Below the pieces are notes generated by a model. The model was not told the DNA's origin, made no database searches, and worked only from the letters and a program-made list of their open reading frames with translations. A DNA stretch of 32,874 nt. Source: CALGFH01 sp036003705 (GTDB lineage Bacteria > Actinomycetota > CALGFH01). This document shows, piece after piece, positions 15,610 through 24,231 of the stretch. The stretch lies in NCBI GenBank assembly GCA_036003705.1, contig DASYSE010000058.1, positions 1 through 32,874 of the forward strand, written 5' to 3'. How positions within the stretch are numbered: position 1 is the first letter of the stretch; each line of letters opens with the position of its first letter. The translations under genes were made by a program, and so were the position numbers.

Positions 15610-15615
15610 TACCAT
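15610..15615 (+). promoter_or_regulatory. TACCAT -10 box for the response regulator-kinase operon
   Basis: TACCAT lies 6 nt before the ATG at 15622 and there is no Shine-Dalgarno sequence, which suggests a leaderless transcript. No good -35 hexamer is visible at the usual distance, which fits a promoter that needs an activator. Confidence 0.4.
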
Positions 15616-15621
15616 CTTGAC

Positions 15622-16302
15622 ATGCGTGTGCTGGTCGTCGAGGACGAAGCCGACCTGGCCGACGCGATCGCGCGCGGTCTGCGTCGGGACGGCTACGCCG
15701 TCGACGTCGCCTACGACGGCGACGAGGCGGTCGACAAGGCGACCATCAACGACTACGACGTCGTCTGCCTCGACCTGAACCTGCCGCGCATCGACGGCAT
15801 CGAGGTGGTGCGGCGCATCCGGGCCGACAGTCAACGCCACTCCCCGCGGGTGCTGATGCTGACCGCCCGCGACAGCACCCGCGACCGGATCGCCGGCCTG
15901 GACGAGGGGGCCGACGACTACCTGGTCAAGCCGTTCGACTTCGACGAGCTGAAGGCGCGGGTGCGCGCCCTGCTGCGCCGCGACGCCGGCCGTTCCGGGG
16001 CGCTGCTGCGGGCCGGCGACATCGAGCTGGACAGCTCGAGGCACGAGGCGCGCCGTGCCGGCCACCGGCTGCCGCTCACCCCCAAGGAATTCGCGCTGCT
16101 GCGCTACTTCATGTCGAGGGCCGGGCAGGTGCTCAGCCAGGAGGACCTGCTGGAGCACGTCTGGGACGAGAACGCCGACCCGTTCACCAACACCGTCCGG
16201 GTCACCGTGATGACGCTCCGCCGCAAGCTGGCCGACGCGGGCGACGGCCAGCCGATCGAGACCGTCGTGGGTCGCGGCTACCGCCTGCGCGAGCAGCCGT
16301 GA
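15622..16302 (+). CDS. OmpR/PhoB-family response regulator (MprA-like)
   Basis: A 226-residue regulator. The receiver domain starts MRVLVVEDEADLADAI, with the acidic pair at 7-8, phospho-acceptor Asp51 in VVCLDLNLPRIDG, and the Lys of DDYLVKPFDFDEL. The C-terminal winged helix contains LPLTPKEFALLRYFMSRAGQ and ends VVGRGYRLREQ. Its stop codon overlaps the kinase start (GTGA), so the pair is translationally coupled. Regulator, kinase and HtrA-type protease in this order match mprA-mprB-pepD of mycobacteria, an envelope-stress system; the equivalence is inference from order and domain content. Possible binding sites lie at 15582 and 17669. Confidence 0.94.
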   Translation: MRVLVVEDEADLADAIARGLRRDGYAVDVAYDGDEAVDKATINDYDVVCLDLNLPRIDGIEVVRRIRADSQRHSPRVLMLTARDSTRDRIAGLDEGADDYLVKPFDFDELKARVRALLRRDAGRSGALLRAGDIELDSSRHEARRAGHRLPLTPKEFALLRYFMSRAGQVLSQEDLLEHVWDENADPFTNTVRVTVMTLRRKLADAGDGQPIETVVGRGYRLREQP

Positions 16303-17582
16303 ACCCGCCCGGCTGGCTGGTCGACCGGCTGCCGGAATGGGCGCGGTCGATCCGCTTCCGCTACACCTTGCTGTACTCGGCGGTGCTGTTCGGGCTGGCC
16401 GCCTTCGTGGTCGCGGCCCTGTACCTGGTGCTGCTGATGGCCTTGCGGGGCGAGCCGGTGTCGACCGGGAACCGCGGGAAGCTCTGCGACCTCCAGCATG
16501 TCCCGCCCCAGTGCTTCAGCATCGACGTCTTCTCGGCCCGTGAGCTCGAGCGCAGGGTCAACACCCAGACCCTGGCCAAGCTCCGCAACTACTCCTTCGG
16601 CGCCCTCGGGGTGCTGTTCGTGGCCAGCCTCGGCGTCGGCTGGGTGGTCGCAGGGCGGGTGCTCCGCCCCATCGGCCGGATCACCGCCGTGGCCCGGGAC
16701 ATCCAGGCCACCGACCTGTCCCGCCGCATCGAGCTGCCCGGTCCCGACGACGAGCTGAAGCAGCTCGCCGACACATTCGACGCGATGCTGGCCCGGCTGG
16801 ACGCCGCCTTCGCCGCCCAGCGCCAGTTCGTCGCCGACGCCTCCCACGAGCTGCGCAACCCGCTGGCCATCATCCGCACCAACGTCGACGTCGCCCTGGC
16901 CGACCCCTACGCCGACCCCGACGACCTGCGCCAGGCCATCACGGTGGTGAAACGGGCCAGCGACCGCATGGCCCGGCTGGTCGACGACCTGCTCGCCCTC
17001 GCCAGGCGCCAGGAGCCGGTCTTCGAGCACGAACCGGTCGACCTGGGGGTCGCCGTCGCCGAGGCCAGCGACGACTTCGTGGTCCCGGCCACGGCCCGCA
17101 GCATCGTGCTCGACCGGGCGATCGCCCCTGGCGTGATGGTGACCGGCGACCGGGACGCGCTCAAGCGGGCCGTCGCCAACCTGCTCGAGAACGCCGTCCG
17201 CCTCGCCCCCGCCGGTTCGCGCATCAGCCTGGCCACCGGCGGCGAGGGCGACAGTGCATGGATCGCGGTCGCCGACGAGGGCCCGGGCATCGCCCTCGAT
17301 GACCAGGCCCACGTGTTCGACCGGTTCTGGCGCGCCGACAAGGCGCGCTCCCGGGCCGACGGCGGCACCGGTCTCGGCCTGGCCATCGTCCGCCAGATCG
17401 TCGAGAGCCACGGCGGTCAGATCCGCCTCCAGTCCAAGGTCGGCGTCGGCTCCTCGTTCGTGATCTGGCTCCCGATCGCCTCCACCGCACCCAACCCGAA
17501 TTCCCGCCCTTCCCCGACCCCCGCCCTCACCCCGGCCGACCGGGCTCGCACCCGCCCCTCGTACGACCCCCCCTCCGACTGA
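16299..17582 (+). CDS. Membrane sensor histidine kinase (MprB-like)
   Basis: A 427-residue transmembrane kinase. Membrane segments at about 24-48 and 104-124 enclose a short extracytoplasmic sensor of about 55 residues with two cysteines (CDLQHVPPQC), which could form a disulfide. HAMP follows, then HisKA with the phospho-acceptor His183 in ASHELRNPLAIIRTN, and the ATPase domain with NLLENAVRLAP, DEGPGIAL and GTGLGLAI. The final 35 residues are a Pro/Ser-rich tail. The GTG start at 16299 overlaps the regulator stop by 4 bp. The substitution of Asn for Thr in HELRNP is tolerated in many kinases. The HtrA-type protease gene follows 182 bp downstream. Confidence 0.94.
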   Translation: MNPPGWLVDRLPEWARSIRFRYTLLYSAVLFGLAAFVVAALYLVLLMALRGEPVSTGNRGKLCDLQHVPPQCFSIDVFSARELERRVNTQTLAKLRNYSFGALGVLFVASLGVGWVVAGRVLRPIGRITAVARDIQATDLSRRIELPGPDDELKQLADTFDAMLARLDAAFAAQRQFVADASHELRNPLAIIRTNVDVALADPYADPDDLRQAITVVKRASDRMARLVDDLLALARRQEPVFEHEPVDLGVAVAEASDDFVVPATARSIVLDRAIAPGVMVTGDRDALKRAVANLLENAVRLAPAGSRISLATGGEGDSAWIAVADEGPGIALDDQAHVFDRFWRADKARSRADGGTGLGLAIVRQIVESHGGQIRLQSKVGVGSSFVIWLPIASTAPNPNSRPSPTPALTPADRARTRPSYDPPSD

Positions 17583-17668
17583 CCATCAACCAGCCGGAGC
17601 GCCTGGGCCCGGCATCCGAGGGCGCCCCGTTCCGCAGCGTGCTGGAAGCCCGGGCCAGGGGTCGCACG

Positions 17669-17706
17669 CTTATCTCGCCTTGAGGCCCGGCTTACCGGTG
17701 CTTTAG
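17669..17706 (+). promoter_or_regulatory. Phased CTT(A/G) repeats upstream of the HtrA gene
   Basis: CTTAT at 17669, CTTGAG at 17679, CTTAC at 17691 and CTTTAG at 17701 give spacings of 10, 12 and 10 bp. The first pair matches the CTTAC-N5-CTTGA element in front of the response regulator gene (15582). It lies about 60-95 bp before the protease start, a plausible place for an activator site. Confidence 0.4.
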
Positions 17707-17764
17707 CGCCCCCCACCTACCATCCTGGAAAGTCTTGCCACGTTCGACCCGCAGGAGGCGACCG

Positions 17765-19294
17765 ATGTCCACTCGCGACGGCCTGGAGCCATCGCGCTCC
17801 CCGGACTCCGACAGCGAAACGCAAACCCGCTCCGACGACCGGCGCGGCTCCGACCAAGCCGACGGGCCGCAGGTGTGGCCCTCCGACCCAGAGGTGCCCC
17901 GGAGCGACCTCCCGGCCTCCCCGGTGACGCCACGACACGACCCGGCCGACCCGGCCTGGCCACCGTCCTGGGGGCAGGCTCCGCCTTCCGCCGAGGGTCC
18001 ATCCTGGCCCCAGCCTCCGGCTTCCCAGGGTCCTGCTTTCCAGGGTCCTGCCTGGGGCCAGCCCTCCGCTTGGCCCGGGGACGCCGCGTCCGACCAGCCC
18101 ACCTGGAGTCATTCGCCATCGGGCCCCGAGGGGCAGGCTCCGGCCTGGTCCCAAGCTGCGGGGCCGGCGGCCCATGCCGACCAGCCCCAGCCCGGCGTGG
18201 CCCACGACGGCGGGTACCCGACCAGTCCCACCTGGGGCGCGCGACCGGGCGACGCGGGTTCGCCCCGTGGCCGGCGACCGTCCAGGACGCTGGCCGCCGC
18301 GGTGGCCGCCGTGGTACTGCTCGCCGGCGGCTACGGCATCAGCCAAGCACTGGACCGCGACCCGTCCGCTCCGTCGGGCGCCGGCATCCCGACCGCGGCC
18401 CCGATCGCCGCCGCCCCTGTCCGCCCCGGCGAGGAGCCGGCCGCCGCCGTGGCCAAGGCCCTGCTGCCGACCGTCGTCGAGATCCGGCGCGACAGCAGCG
18501 GCCTCGGCTCCGGATTCGTGTATGACCGGCGCGGCTACATCATGACCGCAGCCCACGTGGTCGACGGGGTCGACCAGGTCAGCGTCCGGCTCTACGACGG
18601 CACCAAGCTCCGCGGCGAGGTCCTCGGCACCGACGACCTCAACGACGTCGCGGTGATCAAGGTCGACCGCAGCGGTCTTGCGGCGGCACCGCTCGCGGTT
18701 GGCCAGACCCTCCAGGTCGGCCAGCTCGCGATCGCCATCGGCAGCCCCTTCGGGCTCGCCGAGACCGTGACCGCCGGCATCGTCAGCTCCACCGACCGGG
18801 TCCTGCCCGACGGCCGCGAGGTCATCCAGACCGACGCGCCGATCAACCCAGGCAACTCCGGCGGTGTGCTCGCCGACCGCCAGGGCCGCGTCATCGGCAT
18901 CAACAGCTCGATCCGTCCCGCCGACGACGGGTCCAACGGCAACGTCGGCATCGGGTTCGCCGTCCCGATCGCAGTGGCCGCCAGGTCGGCCGAGGCCATC
19001 GTCCAGGGGAAGACCGTCCAGACCGGGTACCTCGGCGTGCAGATGTCACCGACCACGACCGGCCAGGACGGCGCCCTCGTCCAGGAGGTCACCCCGGGCA
19101 GCCCGGCCGAACGCGCCGGACTTCGGGCCGGCGACGTGGTGGTCGCGATCAACGGGCAGGCGGTGGAGAACAACGGCGAGCTTGGTGCCCGGATCCGGGC
19201 CCACAAGCCCGGCGACAAGATCACTCTCAAGGTCCTCCGCAGCGGGAACGAAACGAGTATTTCGGCCACCTTGACCCAGCGCCCTGCCGGGTGA
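17765..19294 (+). CDS. Membrane-anchored HtrA/DegP-type serine protease with PDZ domain (PepD-like)
   Basis: A 509-residue protease that likely handles misfolded envelope proteins. Residues 1 to about 170 are a cytoplasmic, disordered Pro/Ser/Gln/Trp-rich region. One membrane segment follows at about 175-195 (TLAAAVAAVVLLAGGYG), then a trypsin-like domain with the complete triad His264 (TAAHVVDG), Asp294 (LNDVAVIKV) and Ser365 (NPGNSGG), and a C-terminal PDZ domain (GYLGVQMSPTT to the end). The ATG at 17765 has AGGAGG 6 nt upstream. It follows the MprA/B-like pair, as pepD does in mycobacteria. The long N-terminal tail with a single internal anchor is also PepD-like. Confidence 0.94.
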   Translation: MSTRDGLEPSRSPDSDSETQTRSDDRRGSDQADGPQVWPSDPEVPRSDLPASPVTPRHDPADPAWPPSWGQAPPSAEGPSWPQPPASQGPAFQGPAWGQPSAWPGDAASDQPTWSHSPSGPEGQAPAWSQAAGPAAHADQPQPGVAHDGGYPTSPTWGARPGDAGSPRGRRPSRTLAAAVAAVVLLAGGYGISQALDRDPSAPSGAGIPTAAPIAAAPVRPGEEPAAAVAKALLPTVVEIRRDSSGLGSGFVYDRRGYIMTAAHVVDGVDQVSVRLYDGTKLRGEVLGTDDLNDVAVIKVDRSGLAAAPLAVGQTLQVGQLAIAIGSPFGLAETVTAGIVSSTDRVLPDGREVIQTDAPINPGNSGGVLADRQGRVIGINSSIRPADDGSNGNVGIGFAVPIAVAARSAEAIVQGKTVQTGYLGVQMSPTTTGQDGALVQEVTPGSPAERAGLRAGDVVVAINGQAVENNGELGARIRAHKPGDKITLKVLRSGNETSISATLTQRPAG

Positions 19295-19856
19295 TCGGGG
19301 GACGGACGGCGCGGCATGGTCCGACATGAGGCGCGTCGACCGAATCTGGTACTTTGGCTGATAACGATTTGGAATCGAGGGAGGCAAGAACCGGAACGAG
19401 CCCTTACGCTTTATGGGCGAACACGGAGCTGGTCTGCATGGGCGCTGGGGGGCGTTCCAGCGGTCCACTTCCGCCCGCAGGACGGCCTGGGCCGTTCGGC
19501 CTAGGCCGAGAGGACACGGGAGGCGCGGGAAGCACGTTCGCCTAGCGACGGCCGCGCCGTCCGGTGTGAGGACCGGTGGTTGGGGGACTACCGGGACCCC
19601 CCGGACGGCAGGCCGTCCTTTACGTTCTCCTGCCCCTGGGCTCCGGCTCCACGTTGCCCCTGGTCGCCCCCGGCCTCCGGCTCTCCGATCGCCCTGGAGC
19701 CGGGTCGTCCTGGTGTCTGGTGTCCCGATCGCCCTGGAGCCGGGTCGTCGCTGGGGTCTGGTATGCCGATGGTCCTGGAGCCGGGTCGTCGCTGGGGTCT
19801 GGTATGCCGATGGCCCTGGAGCCGGGTTGTCTGGTCAGGATTGGGGGCCCACGTCG
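19295..19856. other. 562-bp non-coding region between HtrA and the nuclease gene
   Basis: Both flanking genes end here. No frame in this stretch has a recognisable domain or a good start. It opens with an unusually AT-rich patch (about 19340-19400) holding TCGACC and GATAAC 18 bp apart (19336-19365), a possible promoter. A hairpin, GGACGGC-AG-GCCGTCC at 19603-19618 followed by TTT, is a weak terminator candidate. A 41-bp tandem repeat fills 19687-19835. A small open frame at 19316-19504 (62 residues) lacks a clear ribosome site and is not called. Confidence 0.5.
19687..19835. repeat. About 3.6 copies of a 40/41-bp intergenic tandem repeat
   Basis: Units beginning GAT(C/G)G(C/T)CCTGGAGCCGGGT start at 19687, 19727, 19768 and 19809, so the period is 40, 41 and 41 bp. 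Copies two and three are nearly identical. The period is not a multiple of three and the repeat lies outside genes, just beyond the stop codon of the nuclease gene. Confidence 0.9.
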
Positions 19857-20453
19857 TCAGGACCTGACCTGGGTTTCCGCCGCCCACAACCCGCGGTTCT
19901 CCCGCCGCGCCTCCCCGACCAGTCGGCGGAACAAGCCCGCATAGGTGACATTTGGCGGAATCGTCAGCTGCTGCGCGTACCCCTCGGCAGCCAGCAGGGC
20001 GTTCCAGAACGTCCCGTCCGCCAGCCACACATAGGCGAGCATCCGGCCGTACCGGTCCCGCGGCTCGGCGTCCCCGGCCAGCAGGACGGTCGCGCCGCTC
20101 AGGTATCGCTTGGCGAAGTCGGAGGACTCCTTCCCAAAGGGCTCGTCCGGACGGTTGGGCGCCACCGACTCCGGCGTGTCCACGCCGATCACCCGGACGC
20201 GTTCCCGCCGACCCTTCACGGTCGCGACGAACGTATCGCCATCGGTCACCCGCTGGACCTCCGACCGCACCGCGCCCCTGGGCGGGTCGGGCCAGGCTGC
20301 CCGCTCGGCCTTGCTGGTGGCCAGCCCGGCCGGGGCCCGGCCAGTCCCGTCGCCGCCACCGGCGCCGTCACCGTAACCCTGGCATCCGGCCAGCAGGACG
20401 AACAGCAGCACGGCCAGCACCTGCGCGCGGCGGTCGGGTCGATCGATCCTCAA
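19857..20453 (-). CDS. Thermonuclease-like (SNase) lipoprotein
   Basis: A secreted, lipid-anchored nuclease homologue of about 198 residues. The signal peptide VLAVLLFVLLAGC carries a lipobox with Cys at about residue 24. The SNase domain has the staphylococcal nuclease residues: DGDTF (metal Asp), VRVIGVDTPES (Arg, Asp, Thr, Glu) and RDRYGRMLAYV (second catalytic Arg). It should cut extracellular DNA or RNA. The start is uncertain: TTG at 20453 gives a normal lipoprotein signal length but a poor ribosome site; ATG at 20546 or the frame edge at 20579 would add a long, atypical N-terminus. It is divergent from adnA. Confidence 0.82.
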   Translation of the reverse strand: MRIDRPDRRAQVLAVLLFVLLAGCQGYGDGAGGGDGTGRAPAGLATSKAERAAWPDPPRGAVRSEVQRVTDGDTFVATVKGRRERVRVIGVDTPESVAPNRPDEPFGKESSDFAKRYLSGATVLLAGDAEPRDRYGRMLAYVWLADGTFWNALLAAEGYAQQLTIPPNVTYAGLFRRLVGEARRENRGLWAAETQVRS

Positions 20454-20643
20454 TCCGCCCGGCGTCGTCGGCCTCCTCGATCCTCGCGGGGCGCCCGCGC
20501 CGGGCGCCCGGTCTCGCCGCGAAGCATAGGCGCCGCCCACGACCATCACGTCCCGTCCATCCACAGCGCGGGCCCGCACCGCCAGCCTCCTCCGGACGGG
20601 CGCCGGGTGTGGACAACGCCCACCCGGCGTCGTAGGTGCTCGC

Positions 20644-20649
20644 TAGGAT
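20644..20649 (+). promoter_or_regulatory. TAGGAT -10 box for adnA-adnB
   Basis: TAGGAT lies 9 nt before the adnA ATG at 20659 with no Shine-Dalgarno sequence between, which suggests a leaderless or nearly leaderless transcript. No clear -35 hexamer is present. Confidence 0.35.
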
Positions 20650-20658
20650 GCCCGCATC

Positions 20659-23600
20659 ATGAACCGGCCAAGCATCCCCACCCCGAGCCAGCCGCCCCCT
20701 GGCGACGAGGCCCTGTCGGATCCCGCCGCGGCAGCCTCGACCAACCCCGAGGGTCAGGACTCGGGGGGTTCGCCGGCGGCGTCGGAGAGCAACCCAGTCC
20801 GTGGCGGCTCGCCGGTGGCTCTGCCCGACGGTGCGCCGGCCGAGCTGGCCTCCACCCTCCCGCCCGGCAACCTGGCCATCCTTGGCGGCCCCGGCAGCGG
20901 CAAGACGGCGCTGCTGGAGGCGGTCATGCACCAGTTGCTGGCCAGGCCGGGTGGCTCGGCCCTGTTCCTGACCTCGAGCCGCCAGGCCGCCACCGCCTCC
21001 ACCGAGCGGCTCCTGGCCGCCCTCACGACCGCGTCGGGCGGCGGGCTCGGCTGCGTGACCTGGTACGCATTCGCCCGCGGCCTGGTCAACAGCCACGCCG
21101 ACCTGCTCGACTACCGTGGCGAGCCGCGCCCGCTCAGCGGTCCTGAGCAGTGGTCGCTGGTTCGGTCGCTGCTCCTGCTCGACCAGCCGGTCGTCGACTG
21201 GGGTCCGCTGGCGCCGCTGGTCGACACCCGGGCATTCACCGATGAGCTGGCCGAGTTCGTGCTCGCCTGCGAGCGTCGCCTCGTCGACCGCGAGGAGCTG
21301 CTCGAACGGGCCAGCGTCAACTGGCGCCCGAGCTGGGTCCCGGCGGCGGCCTTCCTCCGCCTCTATGGCGAGCATCTCGCGCTCCAGGACTCGGTCGACC
21401 AGGCCGGCCTCGTCGTCCAGGCCGGTGACCTGCTCGAAGACCGGCCCGATGTGCTTTCCGCGACCGTCGCCCAGATCGGCACGATCCTGGTCGACGAGGC
21501 CCAGGAGCTGGATCCCGCCCAGGTCCGCCTGCTCTCGCTGCTGGTCGCCGGCGGAGCCCGGGCCGTCCTGGCCGGCGACCCGGCCGGGGCTACCGACGCC
21601 TTCCGCGGTGCTCTGCCGGGAGTCTTGCCGGTCTGGGCCGACCGCCTCGGCGCGACCGTGATCCTGCTGGAGCGCAGCCGGCGGCTCGGGGGTCCCGCGC
21701 TCGACGCCGTGCGCCGCCTGCAGGCGGCCGGTACCAGCCCGGCGGTTGCCCTCATCGGGGGTGGGACCACCACCGTGGAAGCCGCCCGCTACCCGGGTCC
21801 CGCCGAGGAGGCCGAGGCGAACGCCCGCCTGCTCCGGGTCGCTCACGAGCGAGACGGTGTCCCCTACGGCCGGATGGCCGTGCTGCTGCCGTCGACGCGG
21901 CGGCTCGGCGGGCCCACCCGCCGGGCGCTGGAGCGCTTCGGCGTTCCCTATCGGCTGGGCGCCGGCGAGCGCCAGCTCGTGGCCGAGCCGATCGTCGGCC
22001 ATGTCCTTGACCTGTTCCGGCTCGCGCTCGACCCGACCAGGGCCGACGAGCTGCTGCCGTCCCTGCTCACTTCCCCCCTTGGCGGCCTCGACCCCGGGGA
22101 GCTTCGTGCGCTTCGCCGCTCCGCCCTCCTCGCCGACCGGTCCCTCGCCGACCACGTCCGCGCCCGCGCCATCCCCCCGGCCTCCGAGTCCGGGCTCGAG
22201 CCGCCGACAATGGGCCCGGAGACCACGGGCCCCGCCCCAGGAGACCCGGAGGCGTCGGCACCGCGAGACCAGGCGTCGGTTCAGGGAGACCAGGCGTCGG
22301 CACTGGGGGACCAGGCGTCGGCACTGGGGGACCAGGTGTCGGTTCCGGGGGACCAGGTGTCGGTTCCGGGGGACCAGGCGTCGGCACCGGGGGACCAGGC
22401 CTCGGCACCGGGGGATCTGGAGACGCCGGCGGCGCGGGCGCGCTCGGCGCTGACCCTCGACCCGGGGCTCATGGCACGGGTGGGGGCGCTGTGCGACCTG
22501 CTCGACCGGGTCGGGGGCTGGGTCGCGGAGCTGGACGCGGACGCCTGCTTCTGGGAGGTGTGGCGCAGCGCCCCCACCTTCGCCGAGCTGATCCTGCGGG
22601 CCGAGGCCGACCCGGCCGACGCCGACGTGCAGCGGCAACTGGATGCCCTGACCGCGTTCTCGCGCGCCCTCGGCCTGTTCGTCGACGGCCGGCCAGGGGC
22701 GAGCATGCGAACCTACCTCGACGTGGTCGAGCGGGCCGACTTCGCCAGCGACCCGTGGCTGCCTCCGACCATGGCCAGGACCGACGCGGTCGCCCTCCTG
22801 TCGGTCAACGCGGCCAAAGGCCAGGAGTTCGACCTGGTGGTGGTGGCCGGCTGCCTCGAGGGTTCGCTGCCCAGGACCGCACTGCCGCAGGGGCTGTTCG
22901 AGGCCTGGCGGCTCGACGGCGACCCGGGCCCGGTGGCCCGCGCCAACGCCGTCCTGGACGCCGAGCGGCGCCGCTTCGTGCTCGCGGCCAGCCGGGCCAG
23001 GGACCGGGTGGTGTTCACTGCGTCCCGCGTCGACGGTCGTGGCGAGCCGTCCCGCTTCCTGCGCGAGCTCGGACTGGAGCTCCCCACCGACCCGCCCGCA
23101 CCCGACCCCACGCCGCTGGGAACCCTGGAGGCCGCGGGCGCCCTCCGCCGGATCCTCGTCGACCGCGACCGGCCGGCGGCCGAGCGGCTGGCCGCCGCGA
23201 CCACCCTGGCGGCCATGCCGGAGGTCGACCCGGCCACCTGGTGGTGGCGGCGGGACCGTACGGTCGATCCCGAGCCGATCGCGGCCGAGGGTCGCCTGCG
23301 CACGTCCTACTCGCGAATCGGCACCTACGAGGACTGCCACCTGCGCTACTTCTTCGGCAGCGTGGCCGGGCTCGACGACCGATCCTCCTACCAGATGGCT
23401 TTTGGGCGGCTCATGCACACCATCTTCGAGCTGGCCGCCAAGGGCGAGATCGCCAACCAGCCAGACGATCTCAAGGCGGCCTACCGGCACCGGTTCAACC
23501 CCGCCTGGTTCCCGTCGAGGGCCATCGCCCACCAGTACTGGCGCGACGGGATGGGCATGCTGGAGCTGTGGCATCGCGGCGAGGCCGACGCCGCCCGCCG

Positions 23601-24231
23601 GGCGTTGCGGTTCGAGGTCGGGTTCGAGATGGAGGTCGGCGACCACCTGGTCCGGGGCCGCATCGACCGGGTCGATCGGGGGCCGGCCGGGGGCATCGTC
23701 CTGCTCGACTACAAGACCGCCCGCAACCCGGCACACGAAGAGGAGGCCGCGCGCTCCCTCCAGCTCGCCATCTACTATCTGGCGGCGCTCCGCGATCCCG
23801 AGCTGGCCGCCCTCGGCCACCCTGTCGAGATGCAGCTTGTCTACCCGGCCAGGGTCCGGCATGGCCGTTTCACCAGGGTGAGCCAGCATCCAGGGCCGAA
23901 CCACGCGACCGAGGTTGAGGAGCGGCTGCTGGCCCTGCTCGACGGGGCGGCCACCGAGTCATTCGACCCGAACCCGCACGCCGACTGCCGCATGTGTGCA
24001 TTCAAGCCGATCTGCCCCATGTGGCCGCAGGGCGAGGAGCTCCTCGCCCCGGCGCATCCCCCGACCGGCCTGGACGTCCCGGGAGCTGTCTCGGCGGGCA
24101 CGCCCGGGCGCCGGGGTCGGGCGGGAGAGCCCGATGCTCCCGGCGTGCTCGCGGTCGACCCGCGTCGGGCGGGACGCGGCGATGCATCGGCGGGCGATCT
24201 GGCGGCCCGGAACGGCGGTGGCGGACAGTGA
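20659..24231 (+). CDS. adnA: AdnA-like helicase-nuclease subunit (UvrD-like motor plus RecB-type nuclease)
   Basis: A 1190-residue subunit of the actinobacterial end-resection machine AdnAB. A Pro/Ser-rich N-terminus (1-65) precedes the UvrD-type motor with Walker A GGPGSGKT (Lys82), Walker B LVDEAQELD, and motif V NAAKGQEFDLVVVAG. Motif IV is atypical (LLERSRRLGG instead of NYRS), in line with the weak motor of mycobacterial AdnA. The C-terminal nuclease has GRLMH, GRIDRVDR and LLDYKTA (Lys1019), and four cysteines (YEDCHLRYF and CRMCAFKPIC) placed as in iron-sulfur RecB/AddB nucleases. Eight copies of a 7-residue repeat occupy residues 532-587. The ATG at 20659 follows a -10 box. The stop overlaps the adnB start (GTGA). 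Confidence 0.9.
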   Translation: MNRPSIPTPSQPPPGDEALSDPAAAASTNPEGQDSGGSPAASESNPVRGGSPVALPDGAPAELASTLPPGNLAILGGPGSGKTALLEAVMHQLLARPGGSALFLTSSRQAATASTERLLAALTTASGGGLGCVTWYAFARGLVNSHADLLDYRGEPRPLSGPEQWSLVRSLLLLDQPVVDWGPLAPLVDTRAFTDELAEFVLACERRLVDREELLERASVNWRPSWVPAAAFLRLYGEHLALQDSVDQAGLVVQAGDLLEDRPDVLSATVAQIGTILVDEAQELDPAQVRLLSLLVAGGARAVLAGDPAGATDAFRGALPGVLPVWADRLGATVILLERSRRLGGPALDAVRRLQAAGTSPAVALIGGGTTTVEAARYPGPAEEAEANARLLRVAHERDGVPYGRMAVLLPSTRRLGGPTRRALERFGVPYRLGAGERQLVAEPIVGHVLDLFRLALDPTRADELLPSLLTSPLGGLDPGELRALRRSALLADRSLADHVRARAIPPASESGLEPPTMGPETTGPAPGDPEASAPRDQASVQGDQASALGDQASALGDQVSVPGDQVSVPGDQASAPGDQASAPGDLETPAARARSALTLDPGLMARVGALCDLLDRVGGWVAELDADACFWEVWRSAPTFAELILRAEADPADADVQRQLDALTAFSRALGLFVDGRPGASMRTYLDVVERADFASDPWLPPTMARTDAVALLSVNAAKGQEFDLVVVAGCLEGSLPRTALPQGLFEAWRLDGDPGPVARANAVLDAERRRFVLAASRARDRVVFTASRVDGRGEPSRFLRELGLELPTDPPAPDPTPLGTLEAAGALRRILVDRDRPAAERLAAATTLAAMPEVDPATWWWRRDRTVDPEPIAAEGRLRTSYSRIGTYEDCHLRYFFGSVAGLDDRSSYQMAFGRLMHTIFELAAKGEIANQPDDLKAAYRHRFNPAWFPSRAIAHQYWRDGMGMLELWHRGEADAARRALRFEVGFEMEVGDHLVRGRIDRVDRGPAGGIVLLDYKTARNPAHEEEAARSLQLAIYYLAALRDPELAALGHPVEMQLVYPARVRHGRFTRVSQHPGPNHATEVEERLLALLDGAATESFDPNPHADCRMCAFKPICPMWPQGEELLAPAHPPTGLDVPGAVSAGTPGRRGRAGEPDAPGVLAVDPRRAGRGDASAGDLAARNGGGGQ
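22252..22419 (+). repeat. Eight copies of a 21-bp in-frame repeat in adnA
   Basis: The 21-bp unit encodes (A/V)S(A/V)xGDQ-type heptads: ASAPRDQ, ASVQGDQ, ASALGDQ twice, VSVPGDQ twice, ASAPGDQ and ASAPGDL. Neighbouring copies come in identical or near-identical pairs, a sign of recent step-wise duplication. It lies in a linker before the helix-rich segment that starts RSALTLDPGLMARV. Confidence 0.95.

Noticed and set aside
19316..19504. A 62-codon frame behind htrA
   Set aside because: No good ribosome site, no domain, and its second half looks like random high-GC translation.
22252..22419. Short regularly spaced repeats that could suggest a CRISPR array
   Set aside because: The units are contiguous 21-bp tandem copies in frame within a gene, with no spacers and no cas genes nearby.
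20368..23904. A frame of over 1100 codons on the minus strand antisense to adnA
   Set aside because: It is an antisense shadow in high-GC DNA; its translation is low-complexity and it runs across the start of the nuclease gene and adnA.
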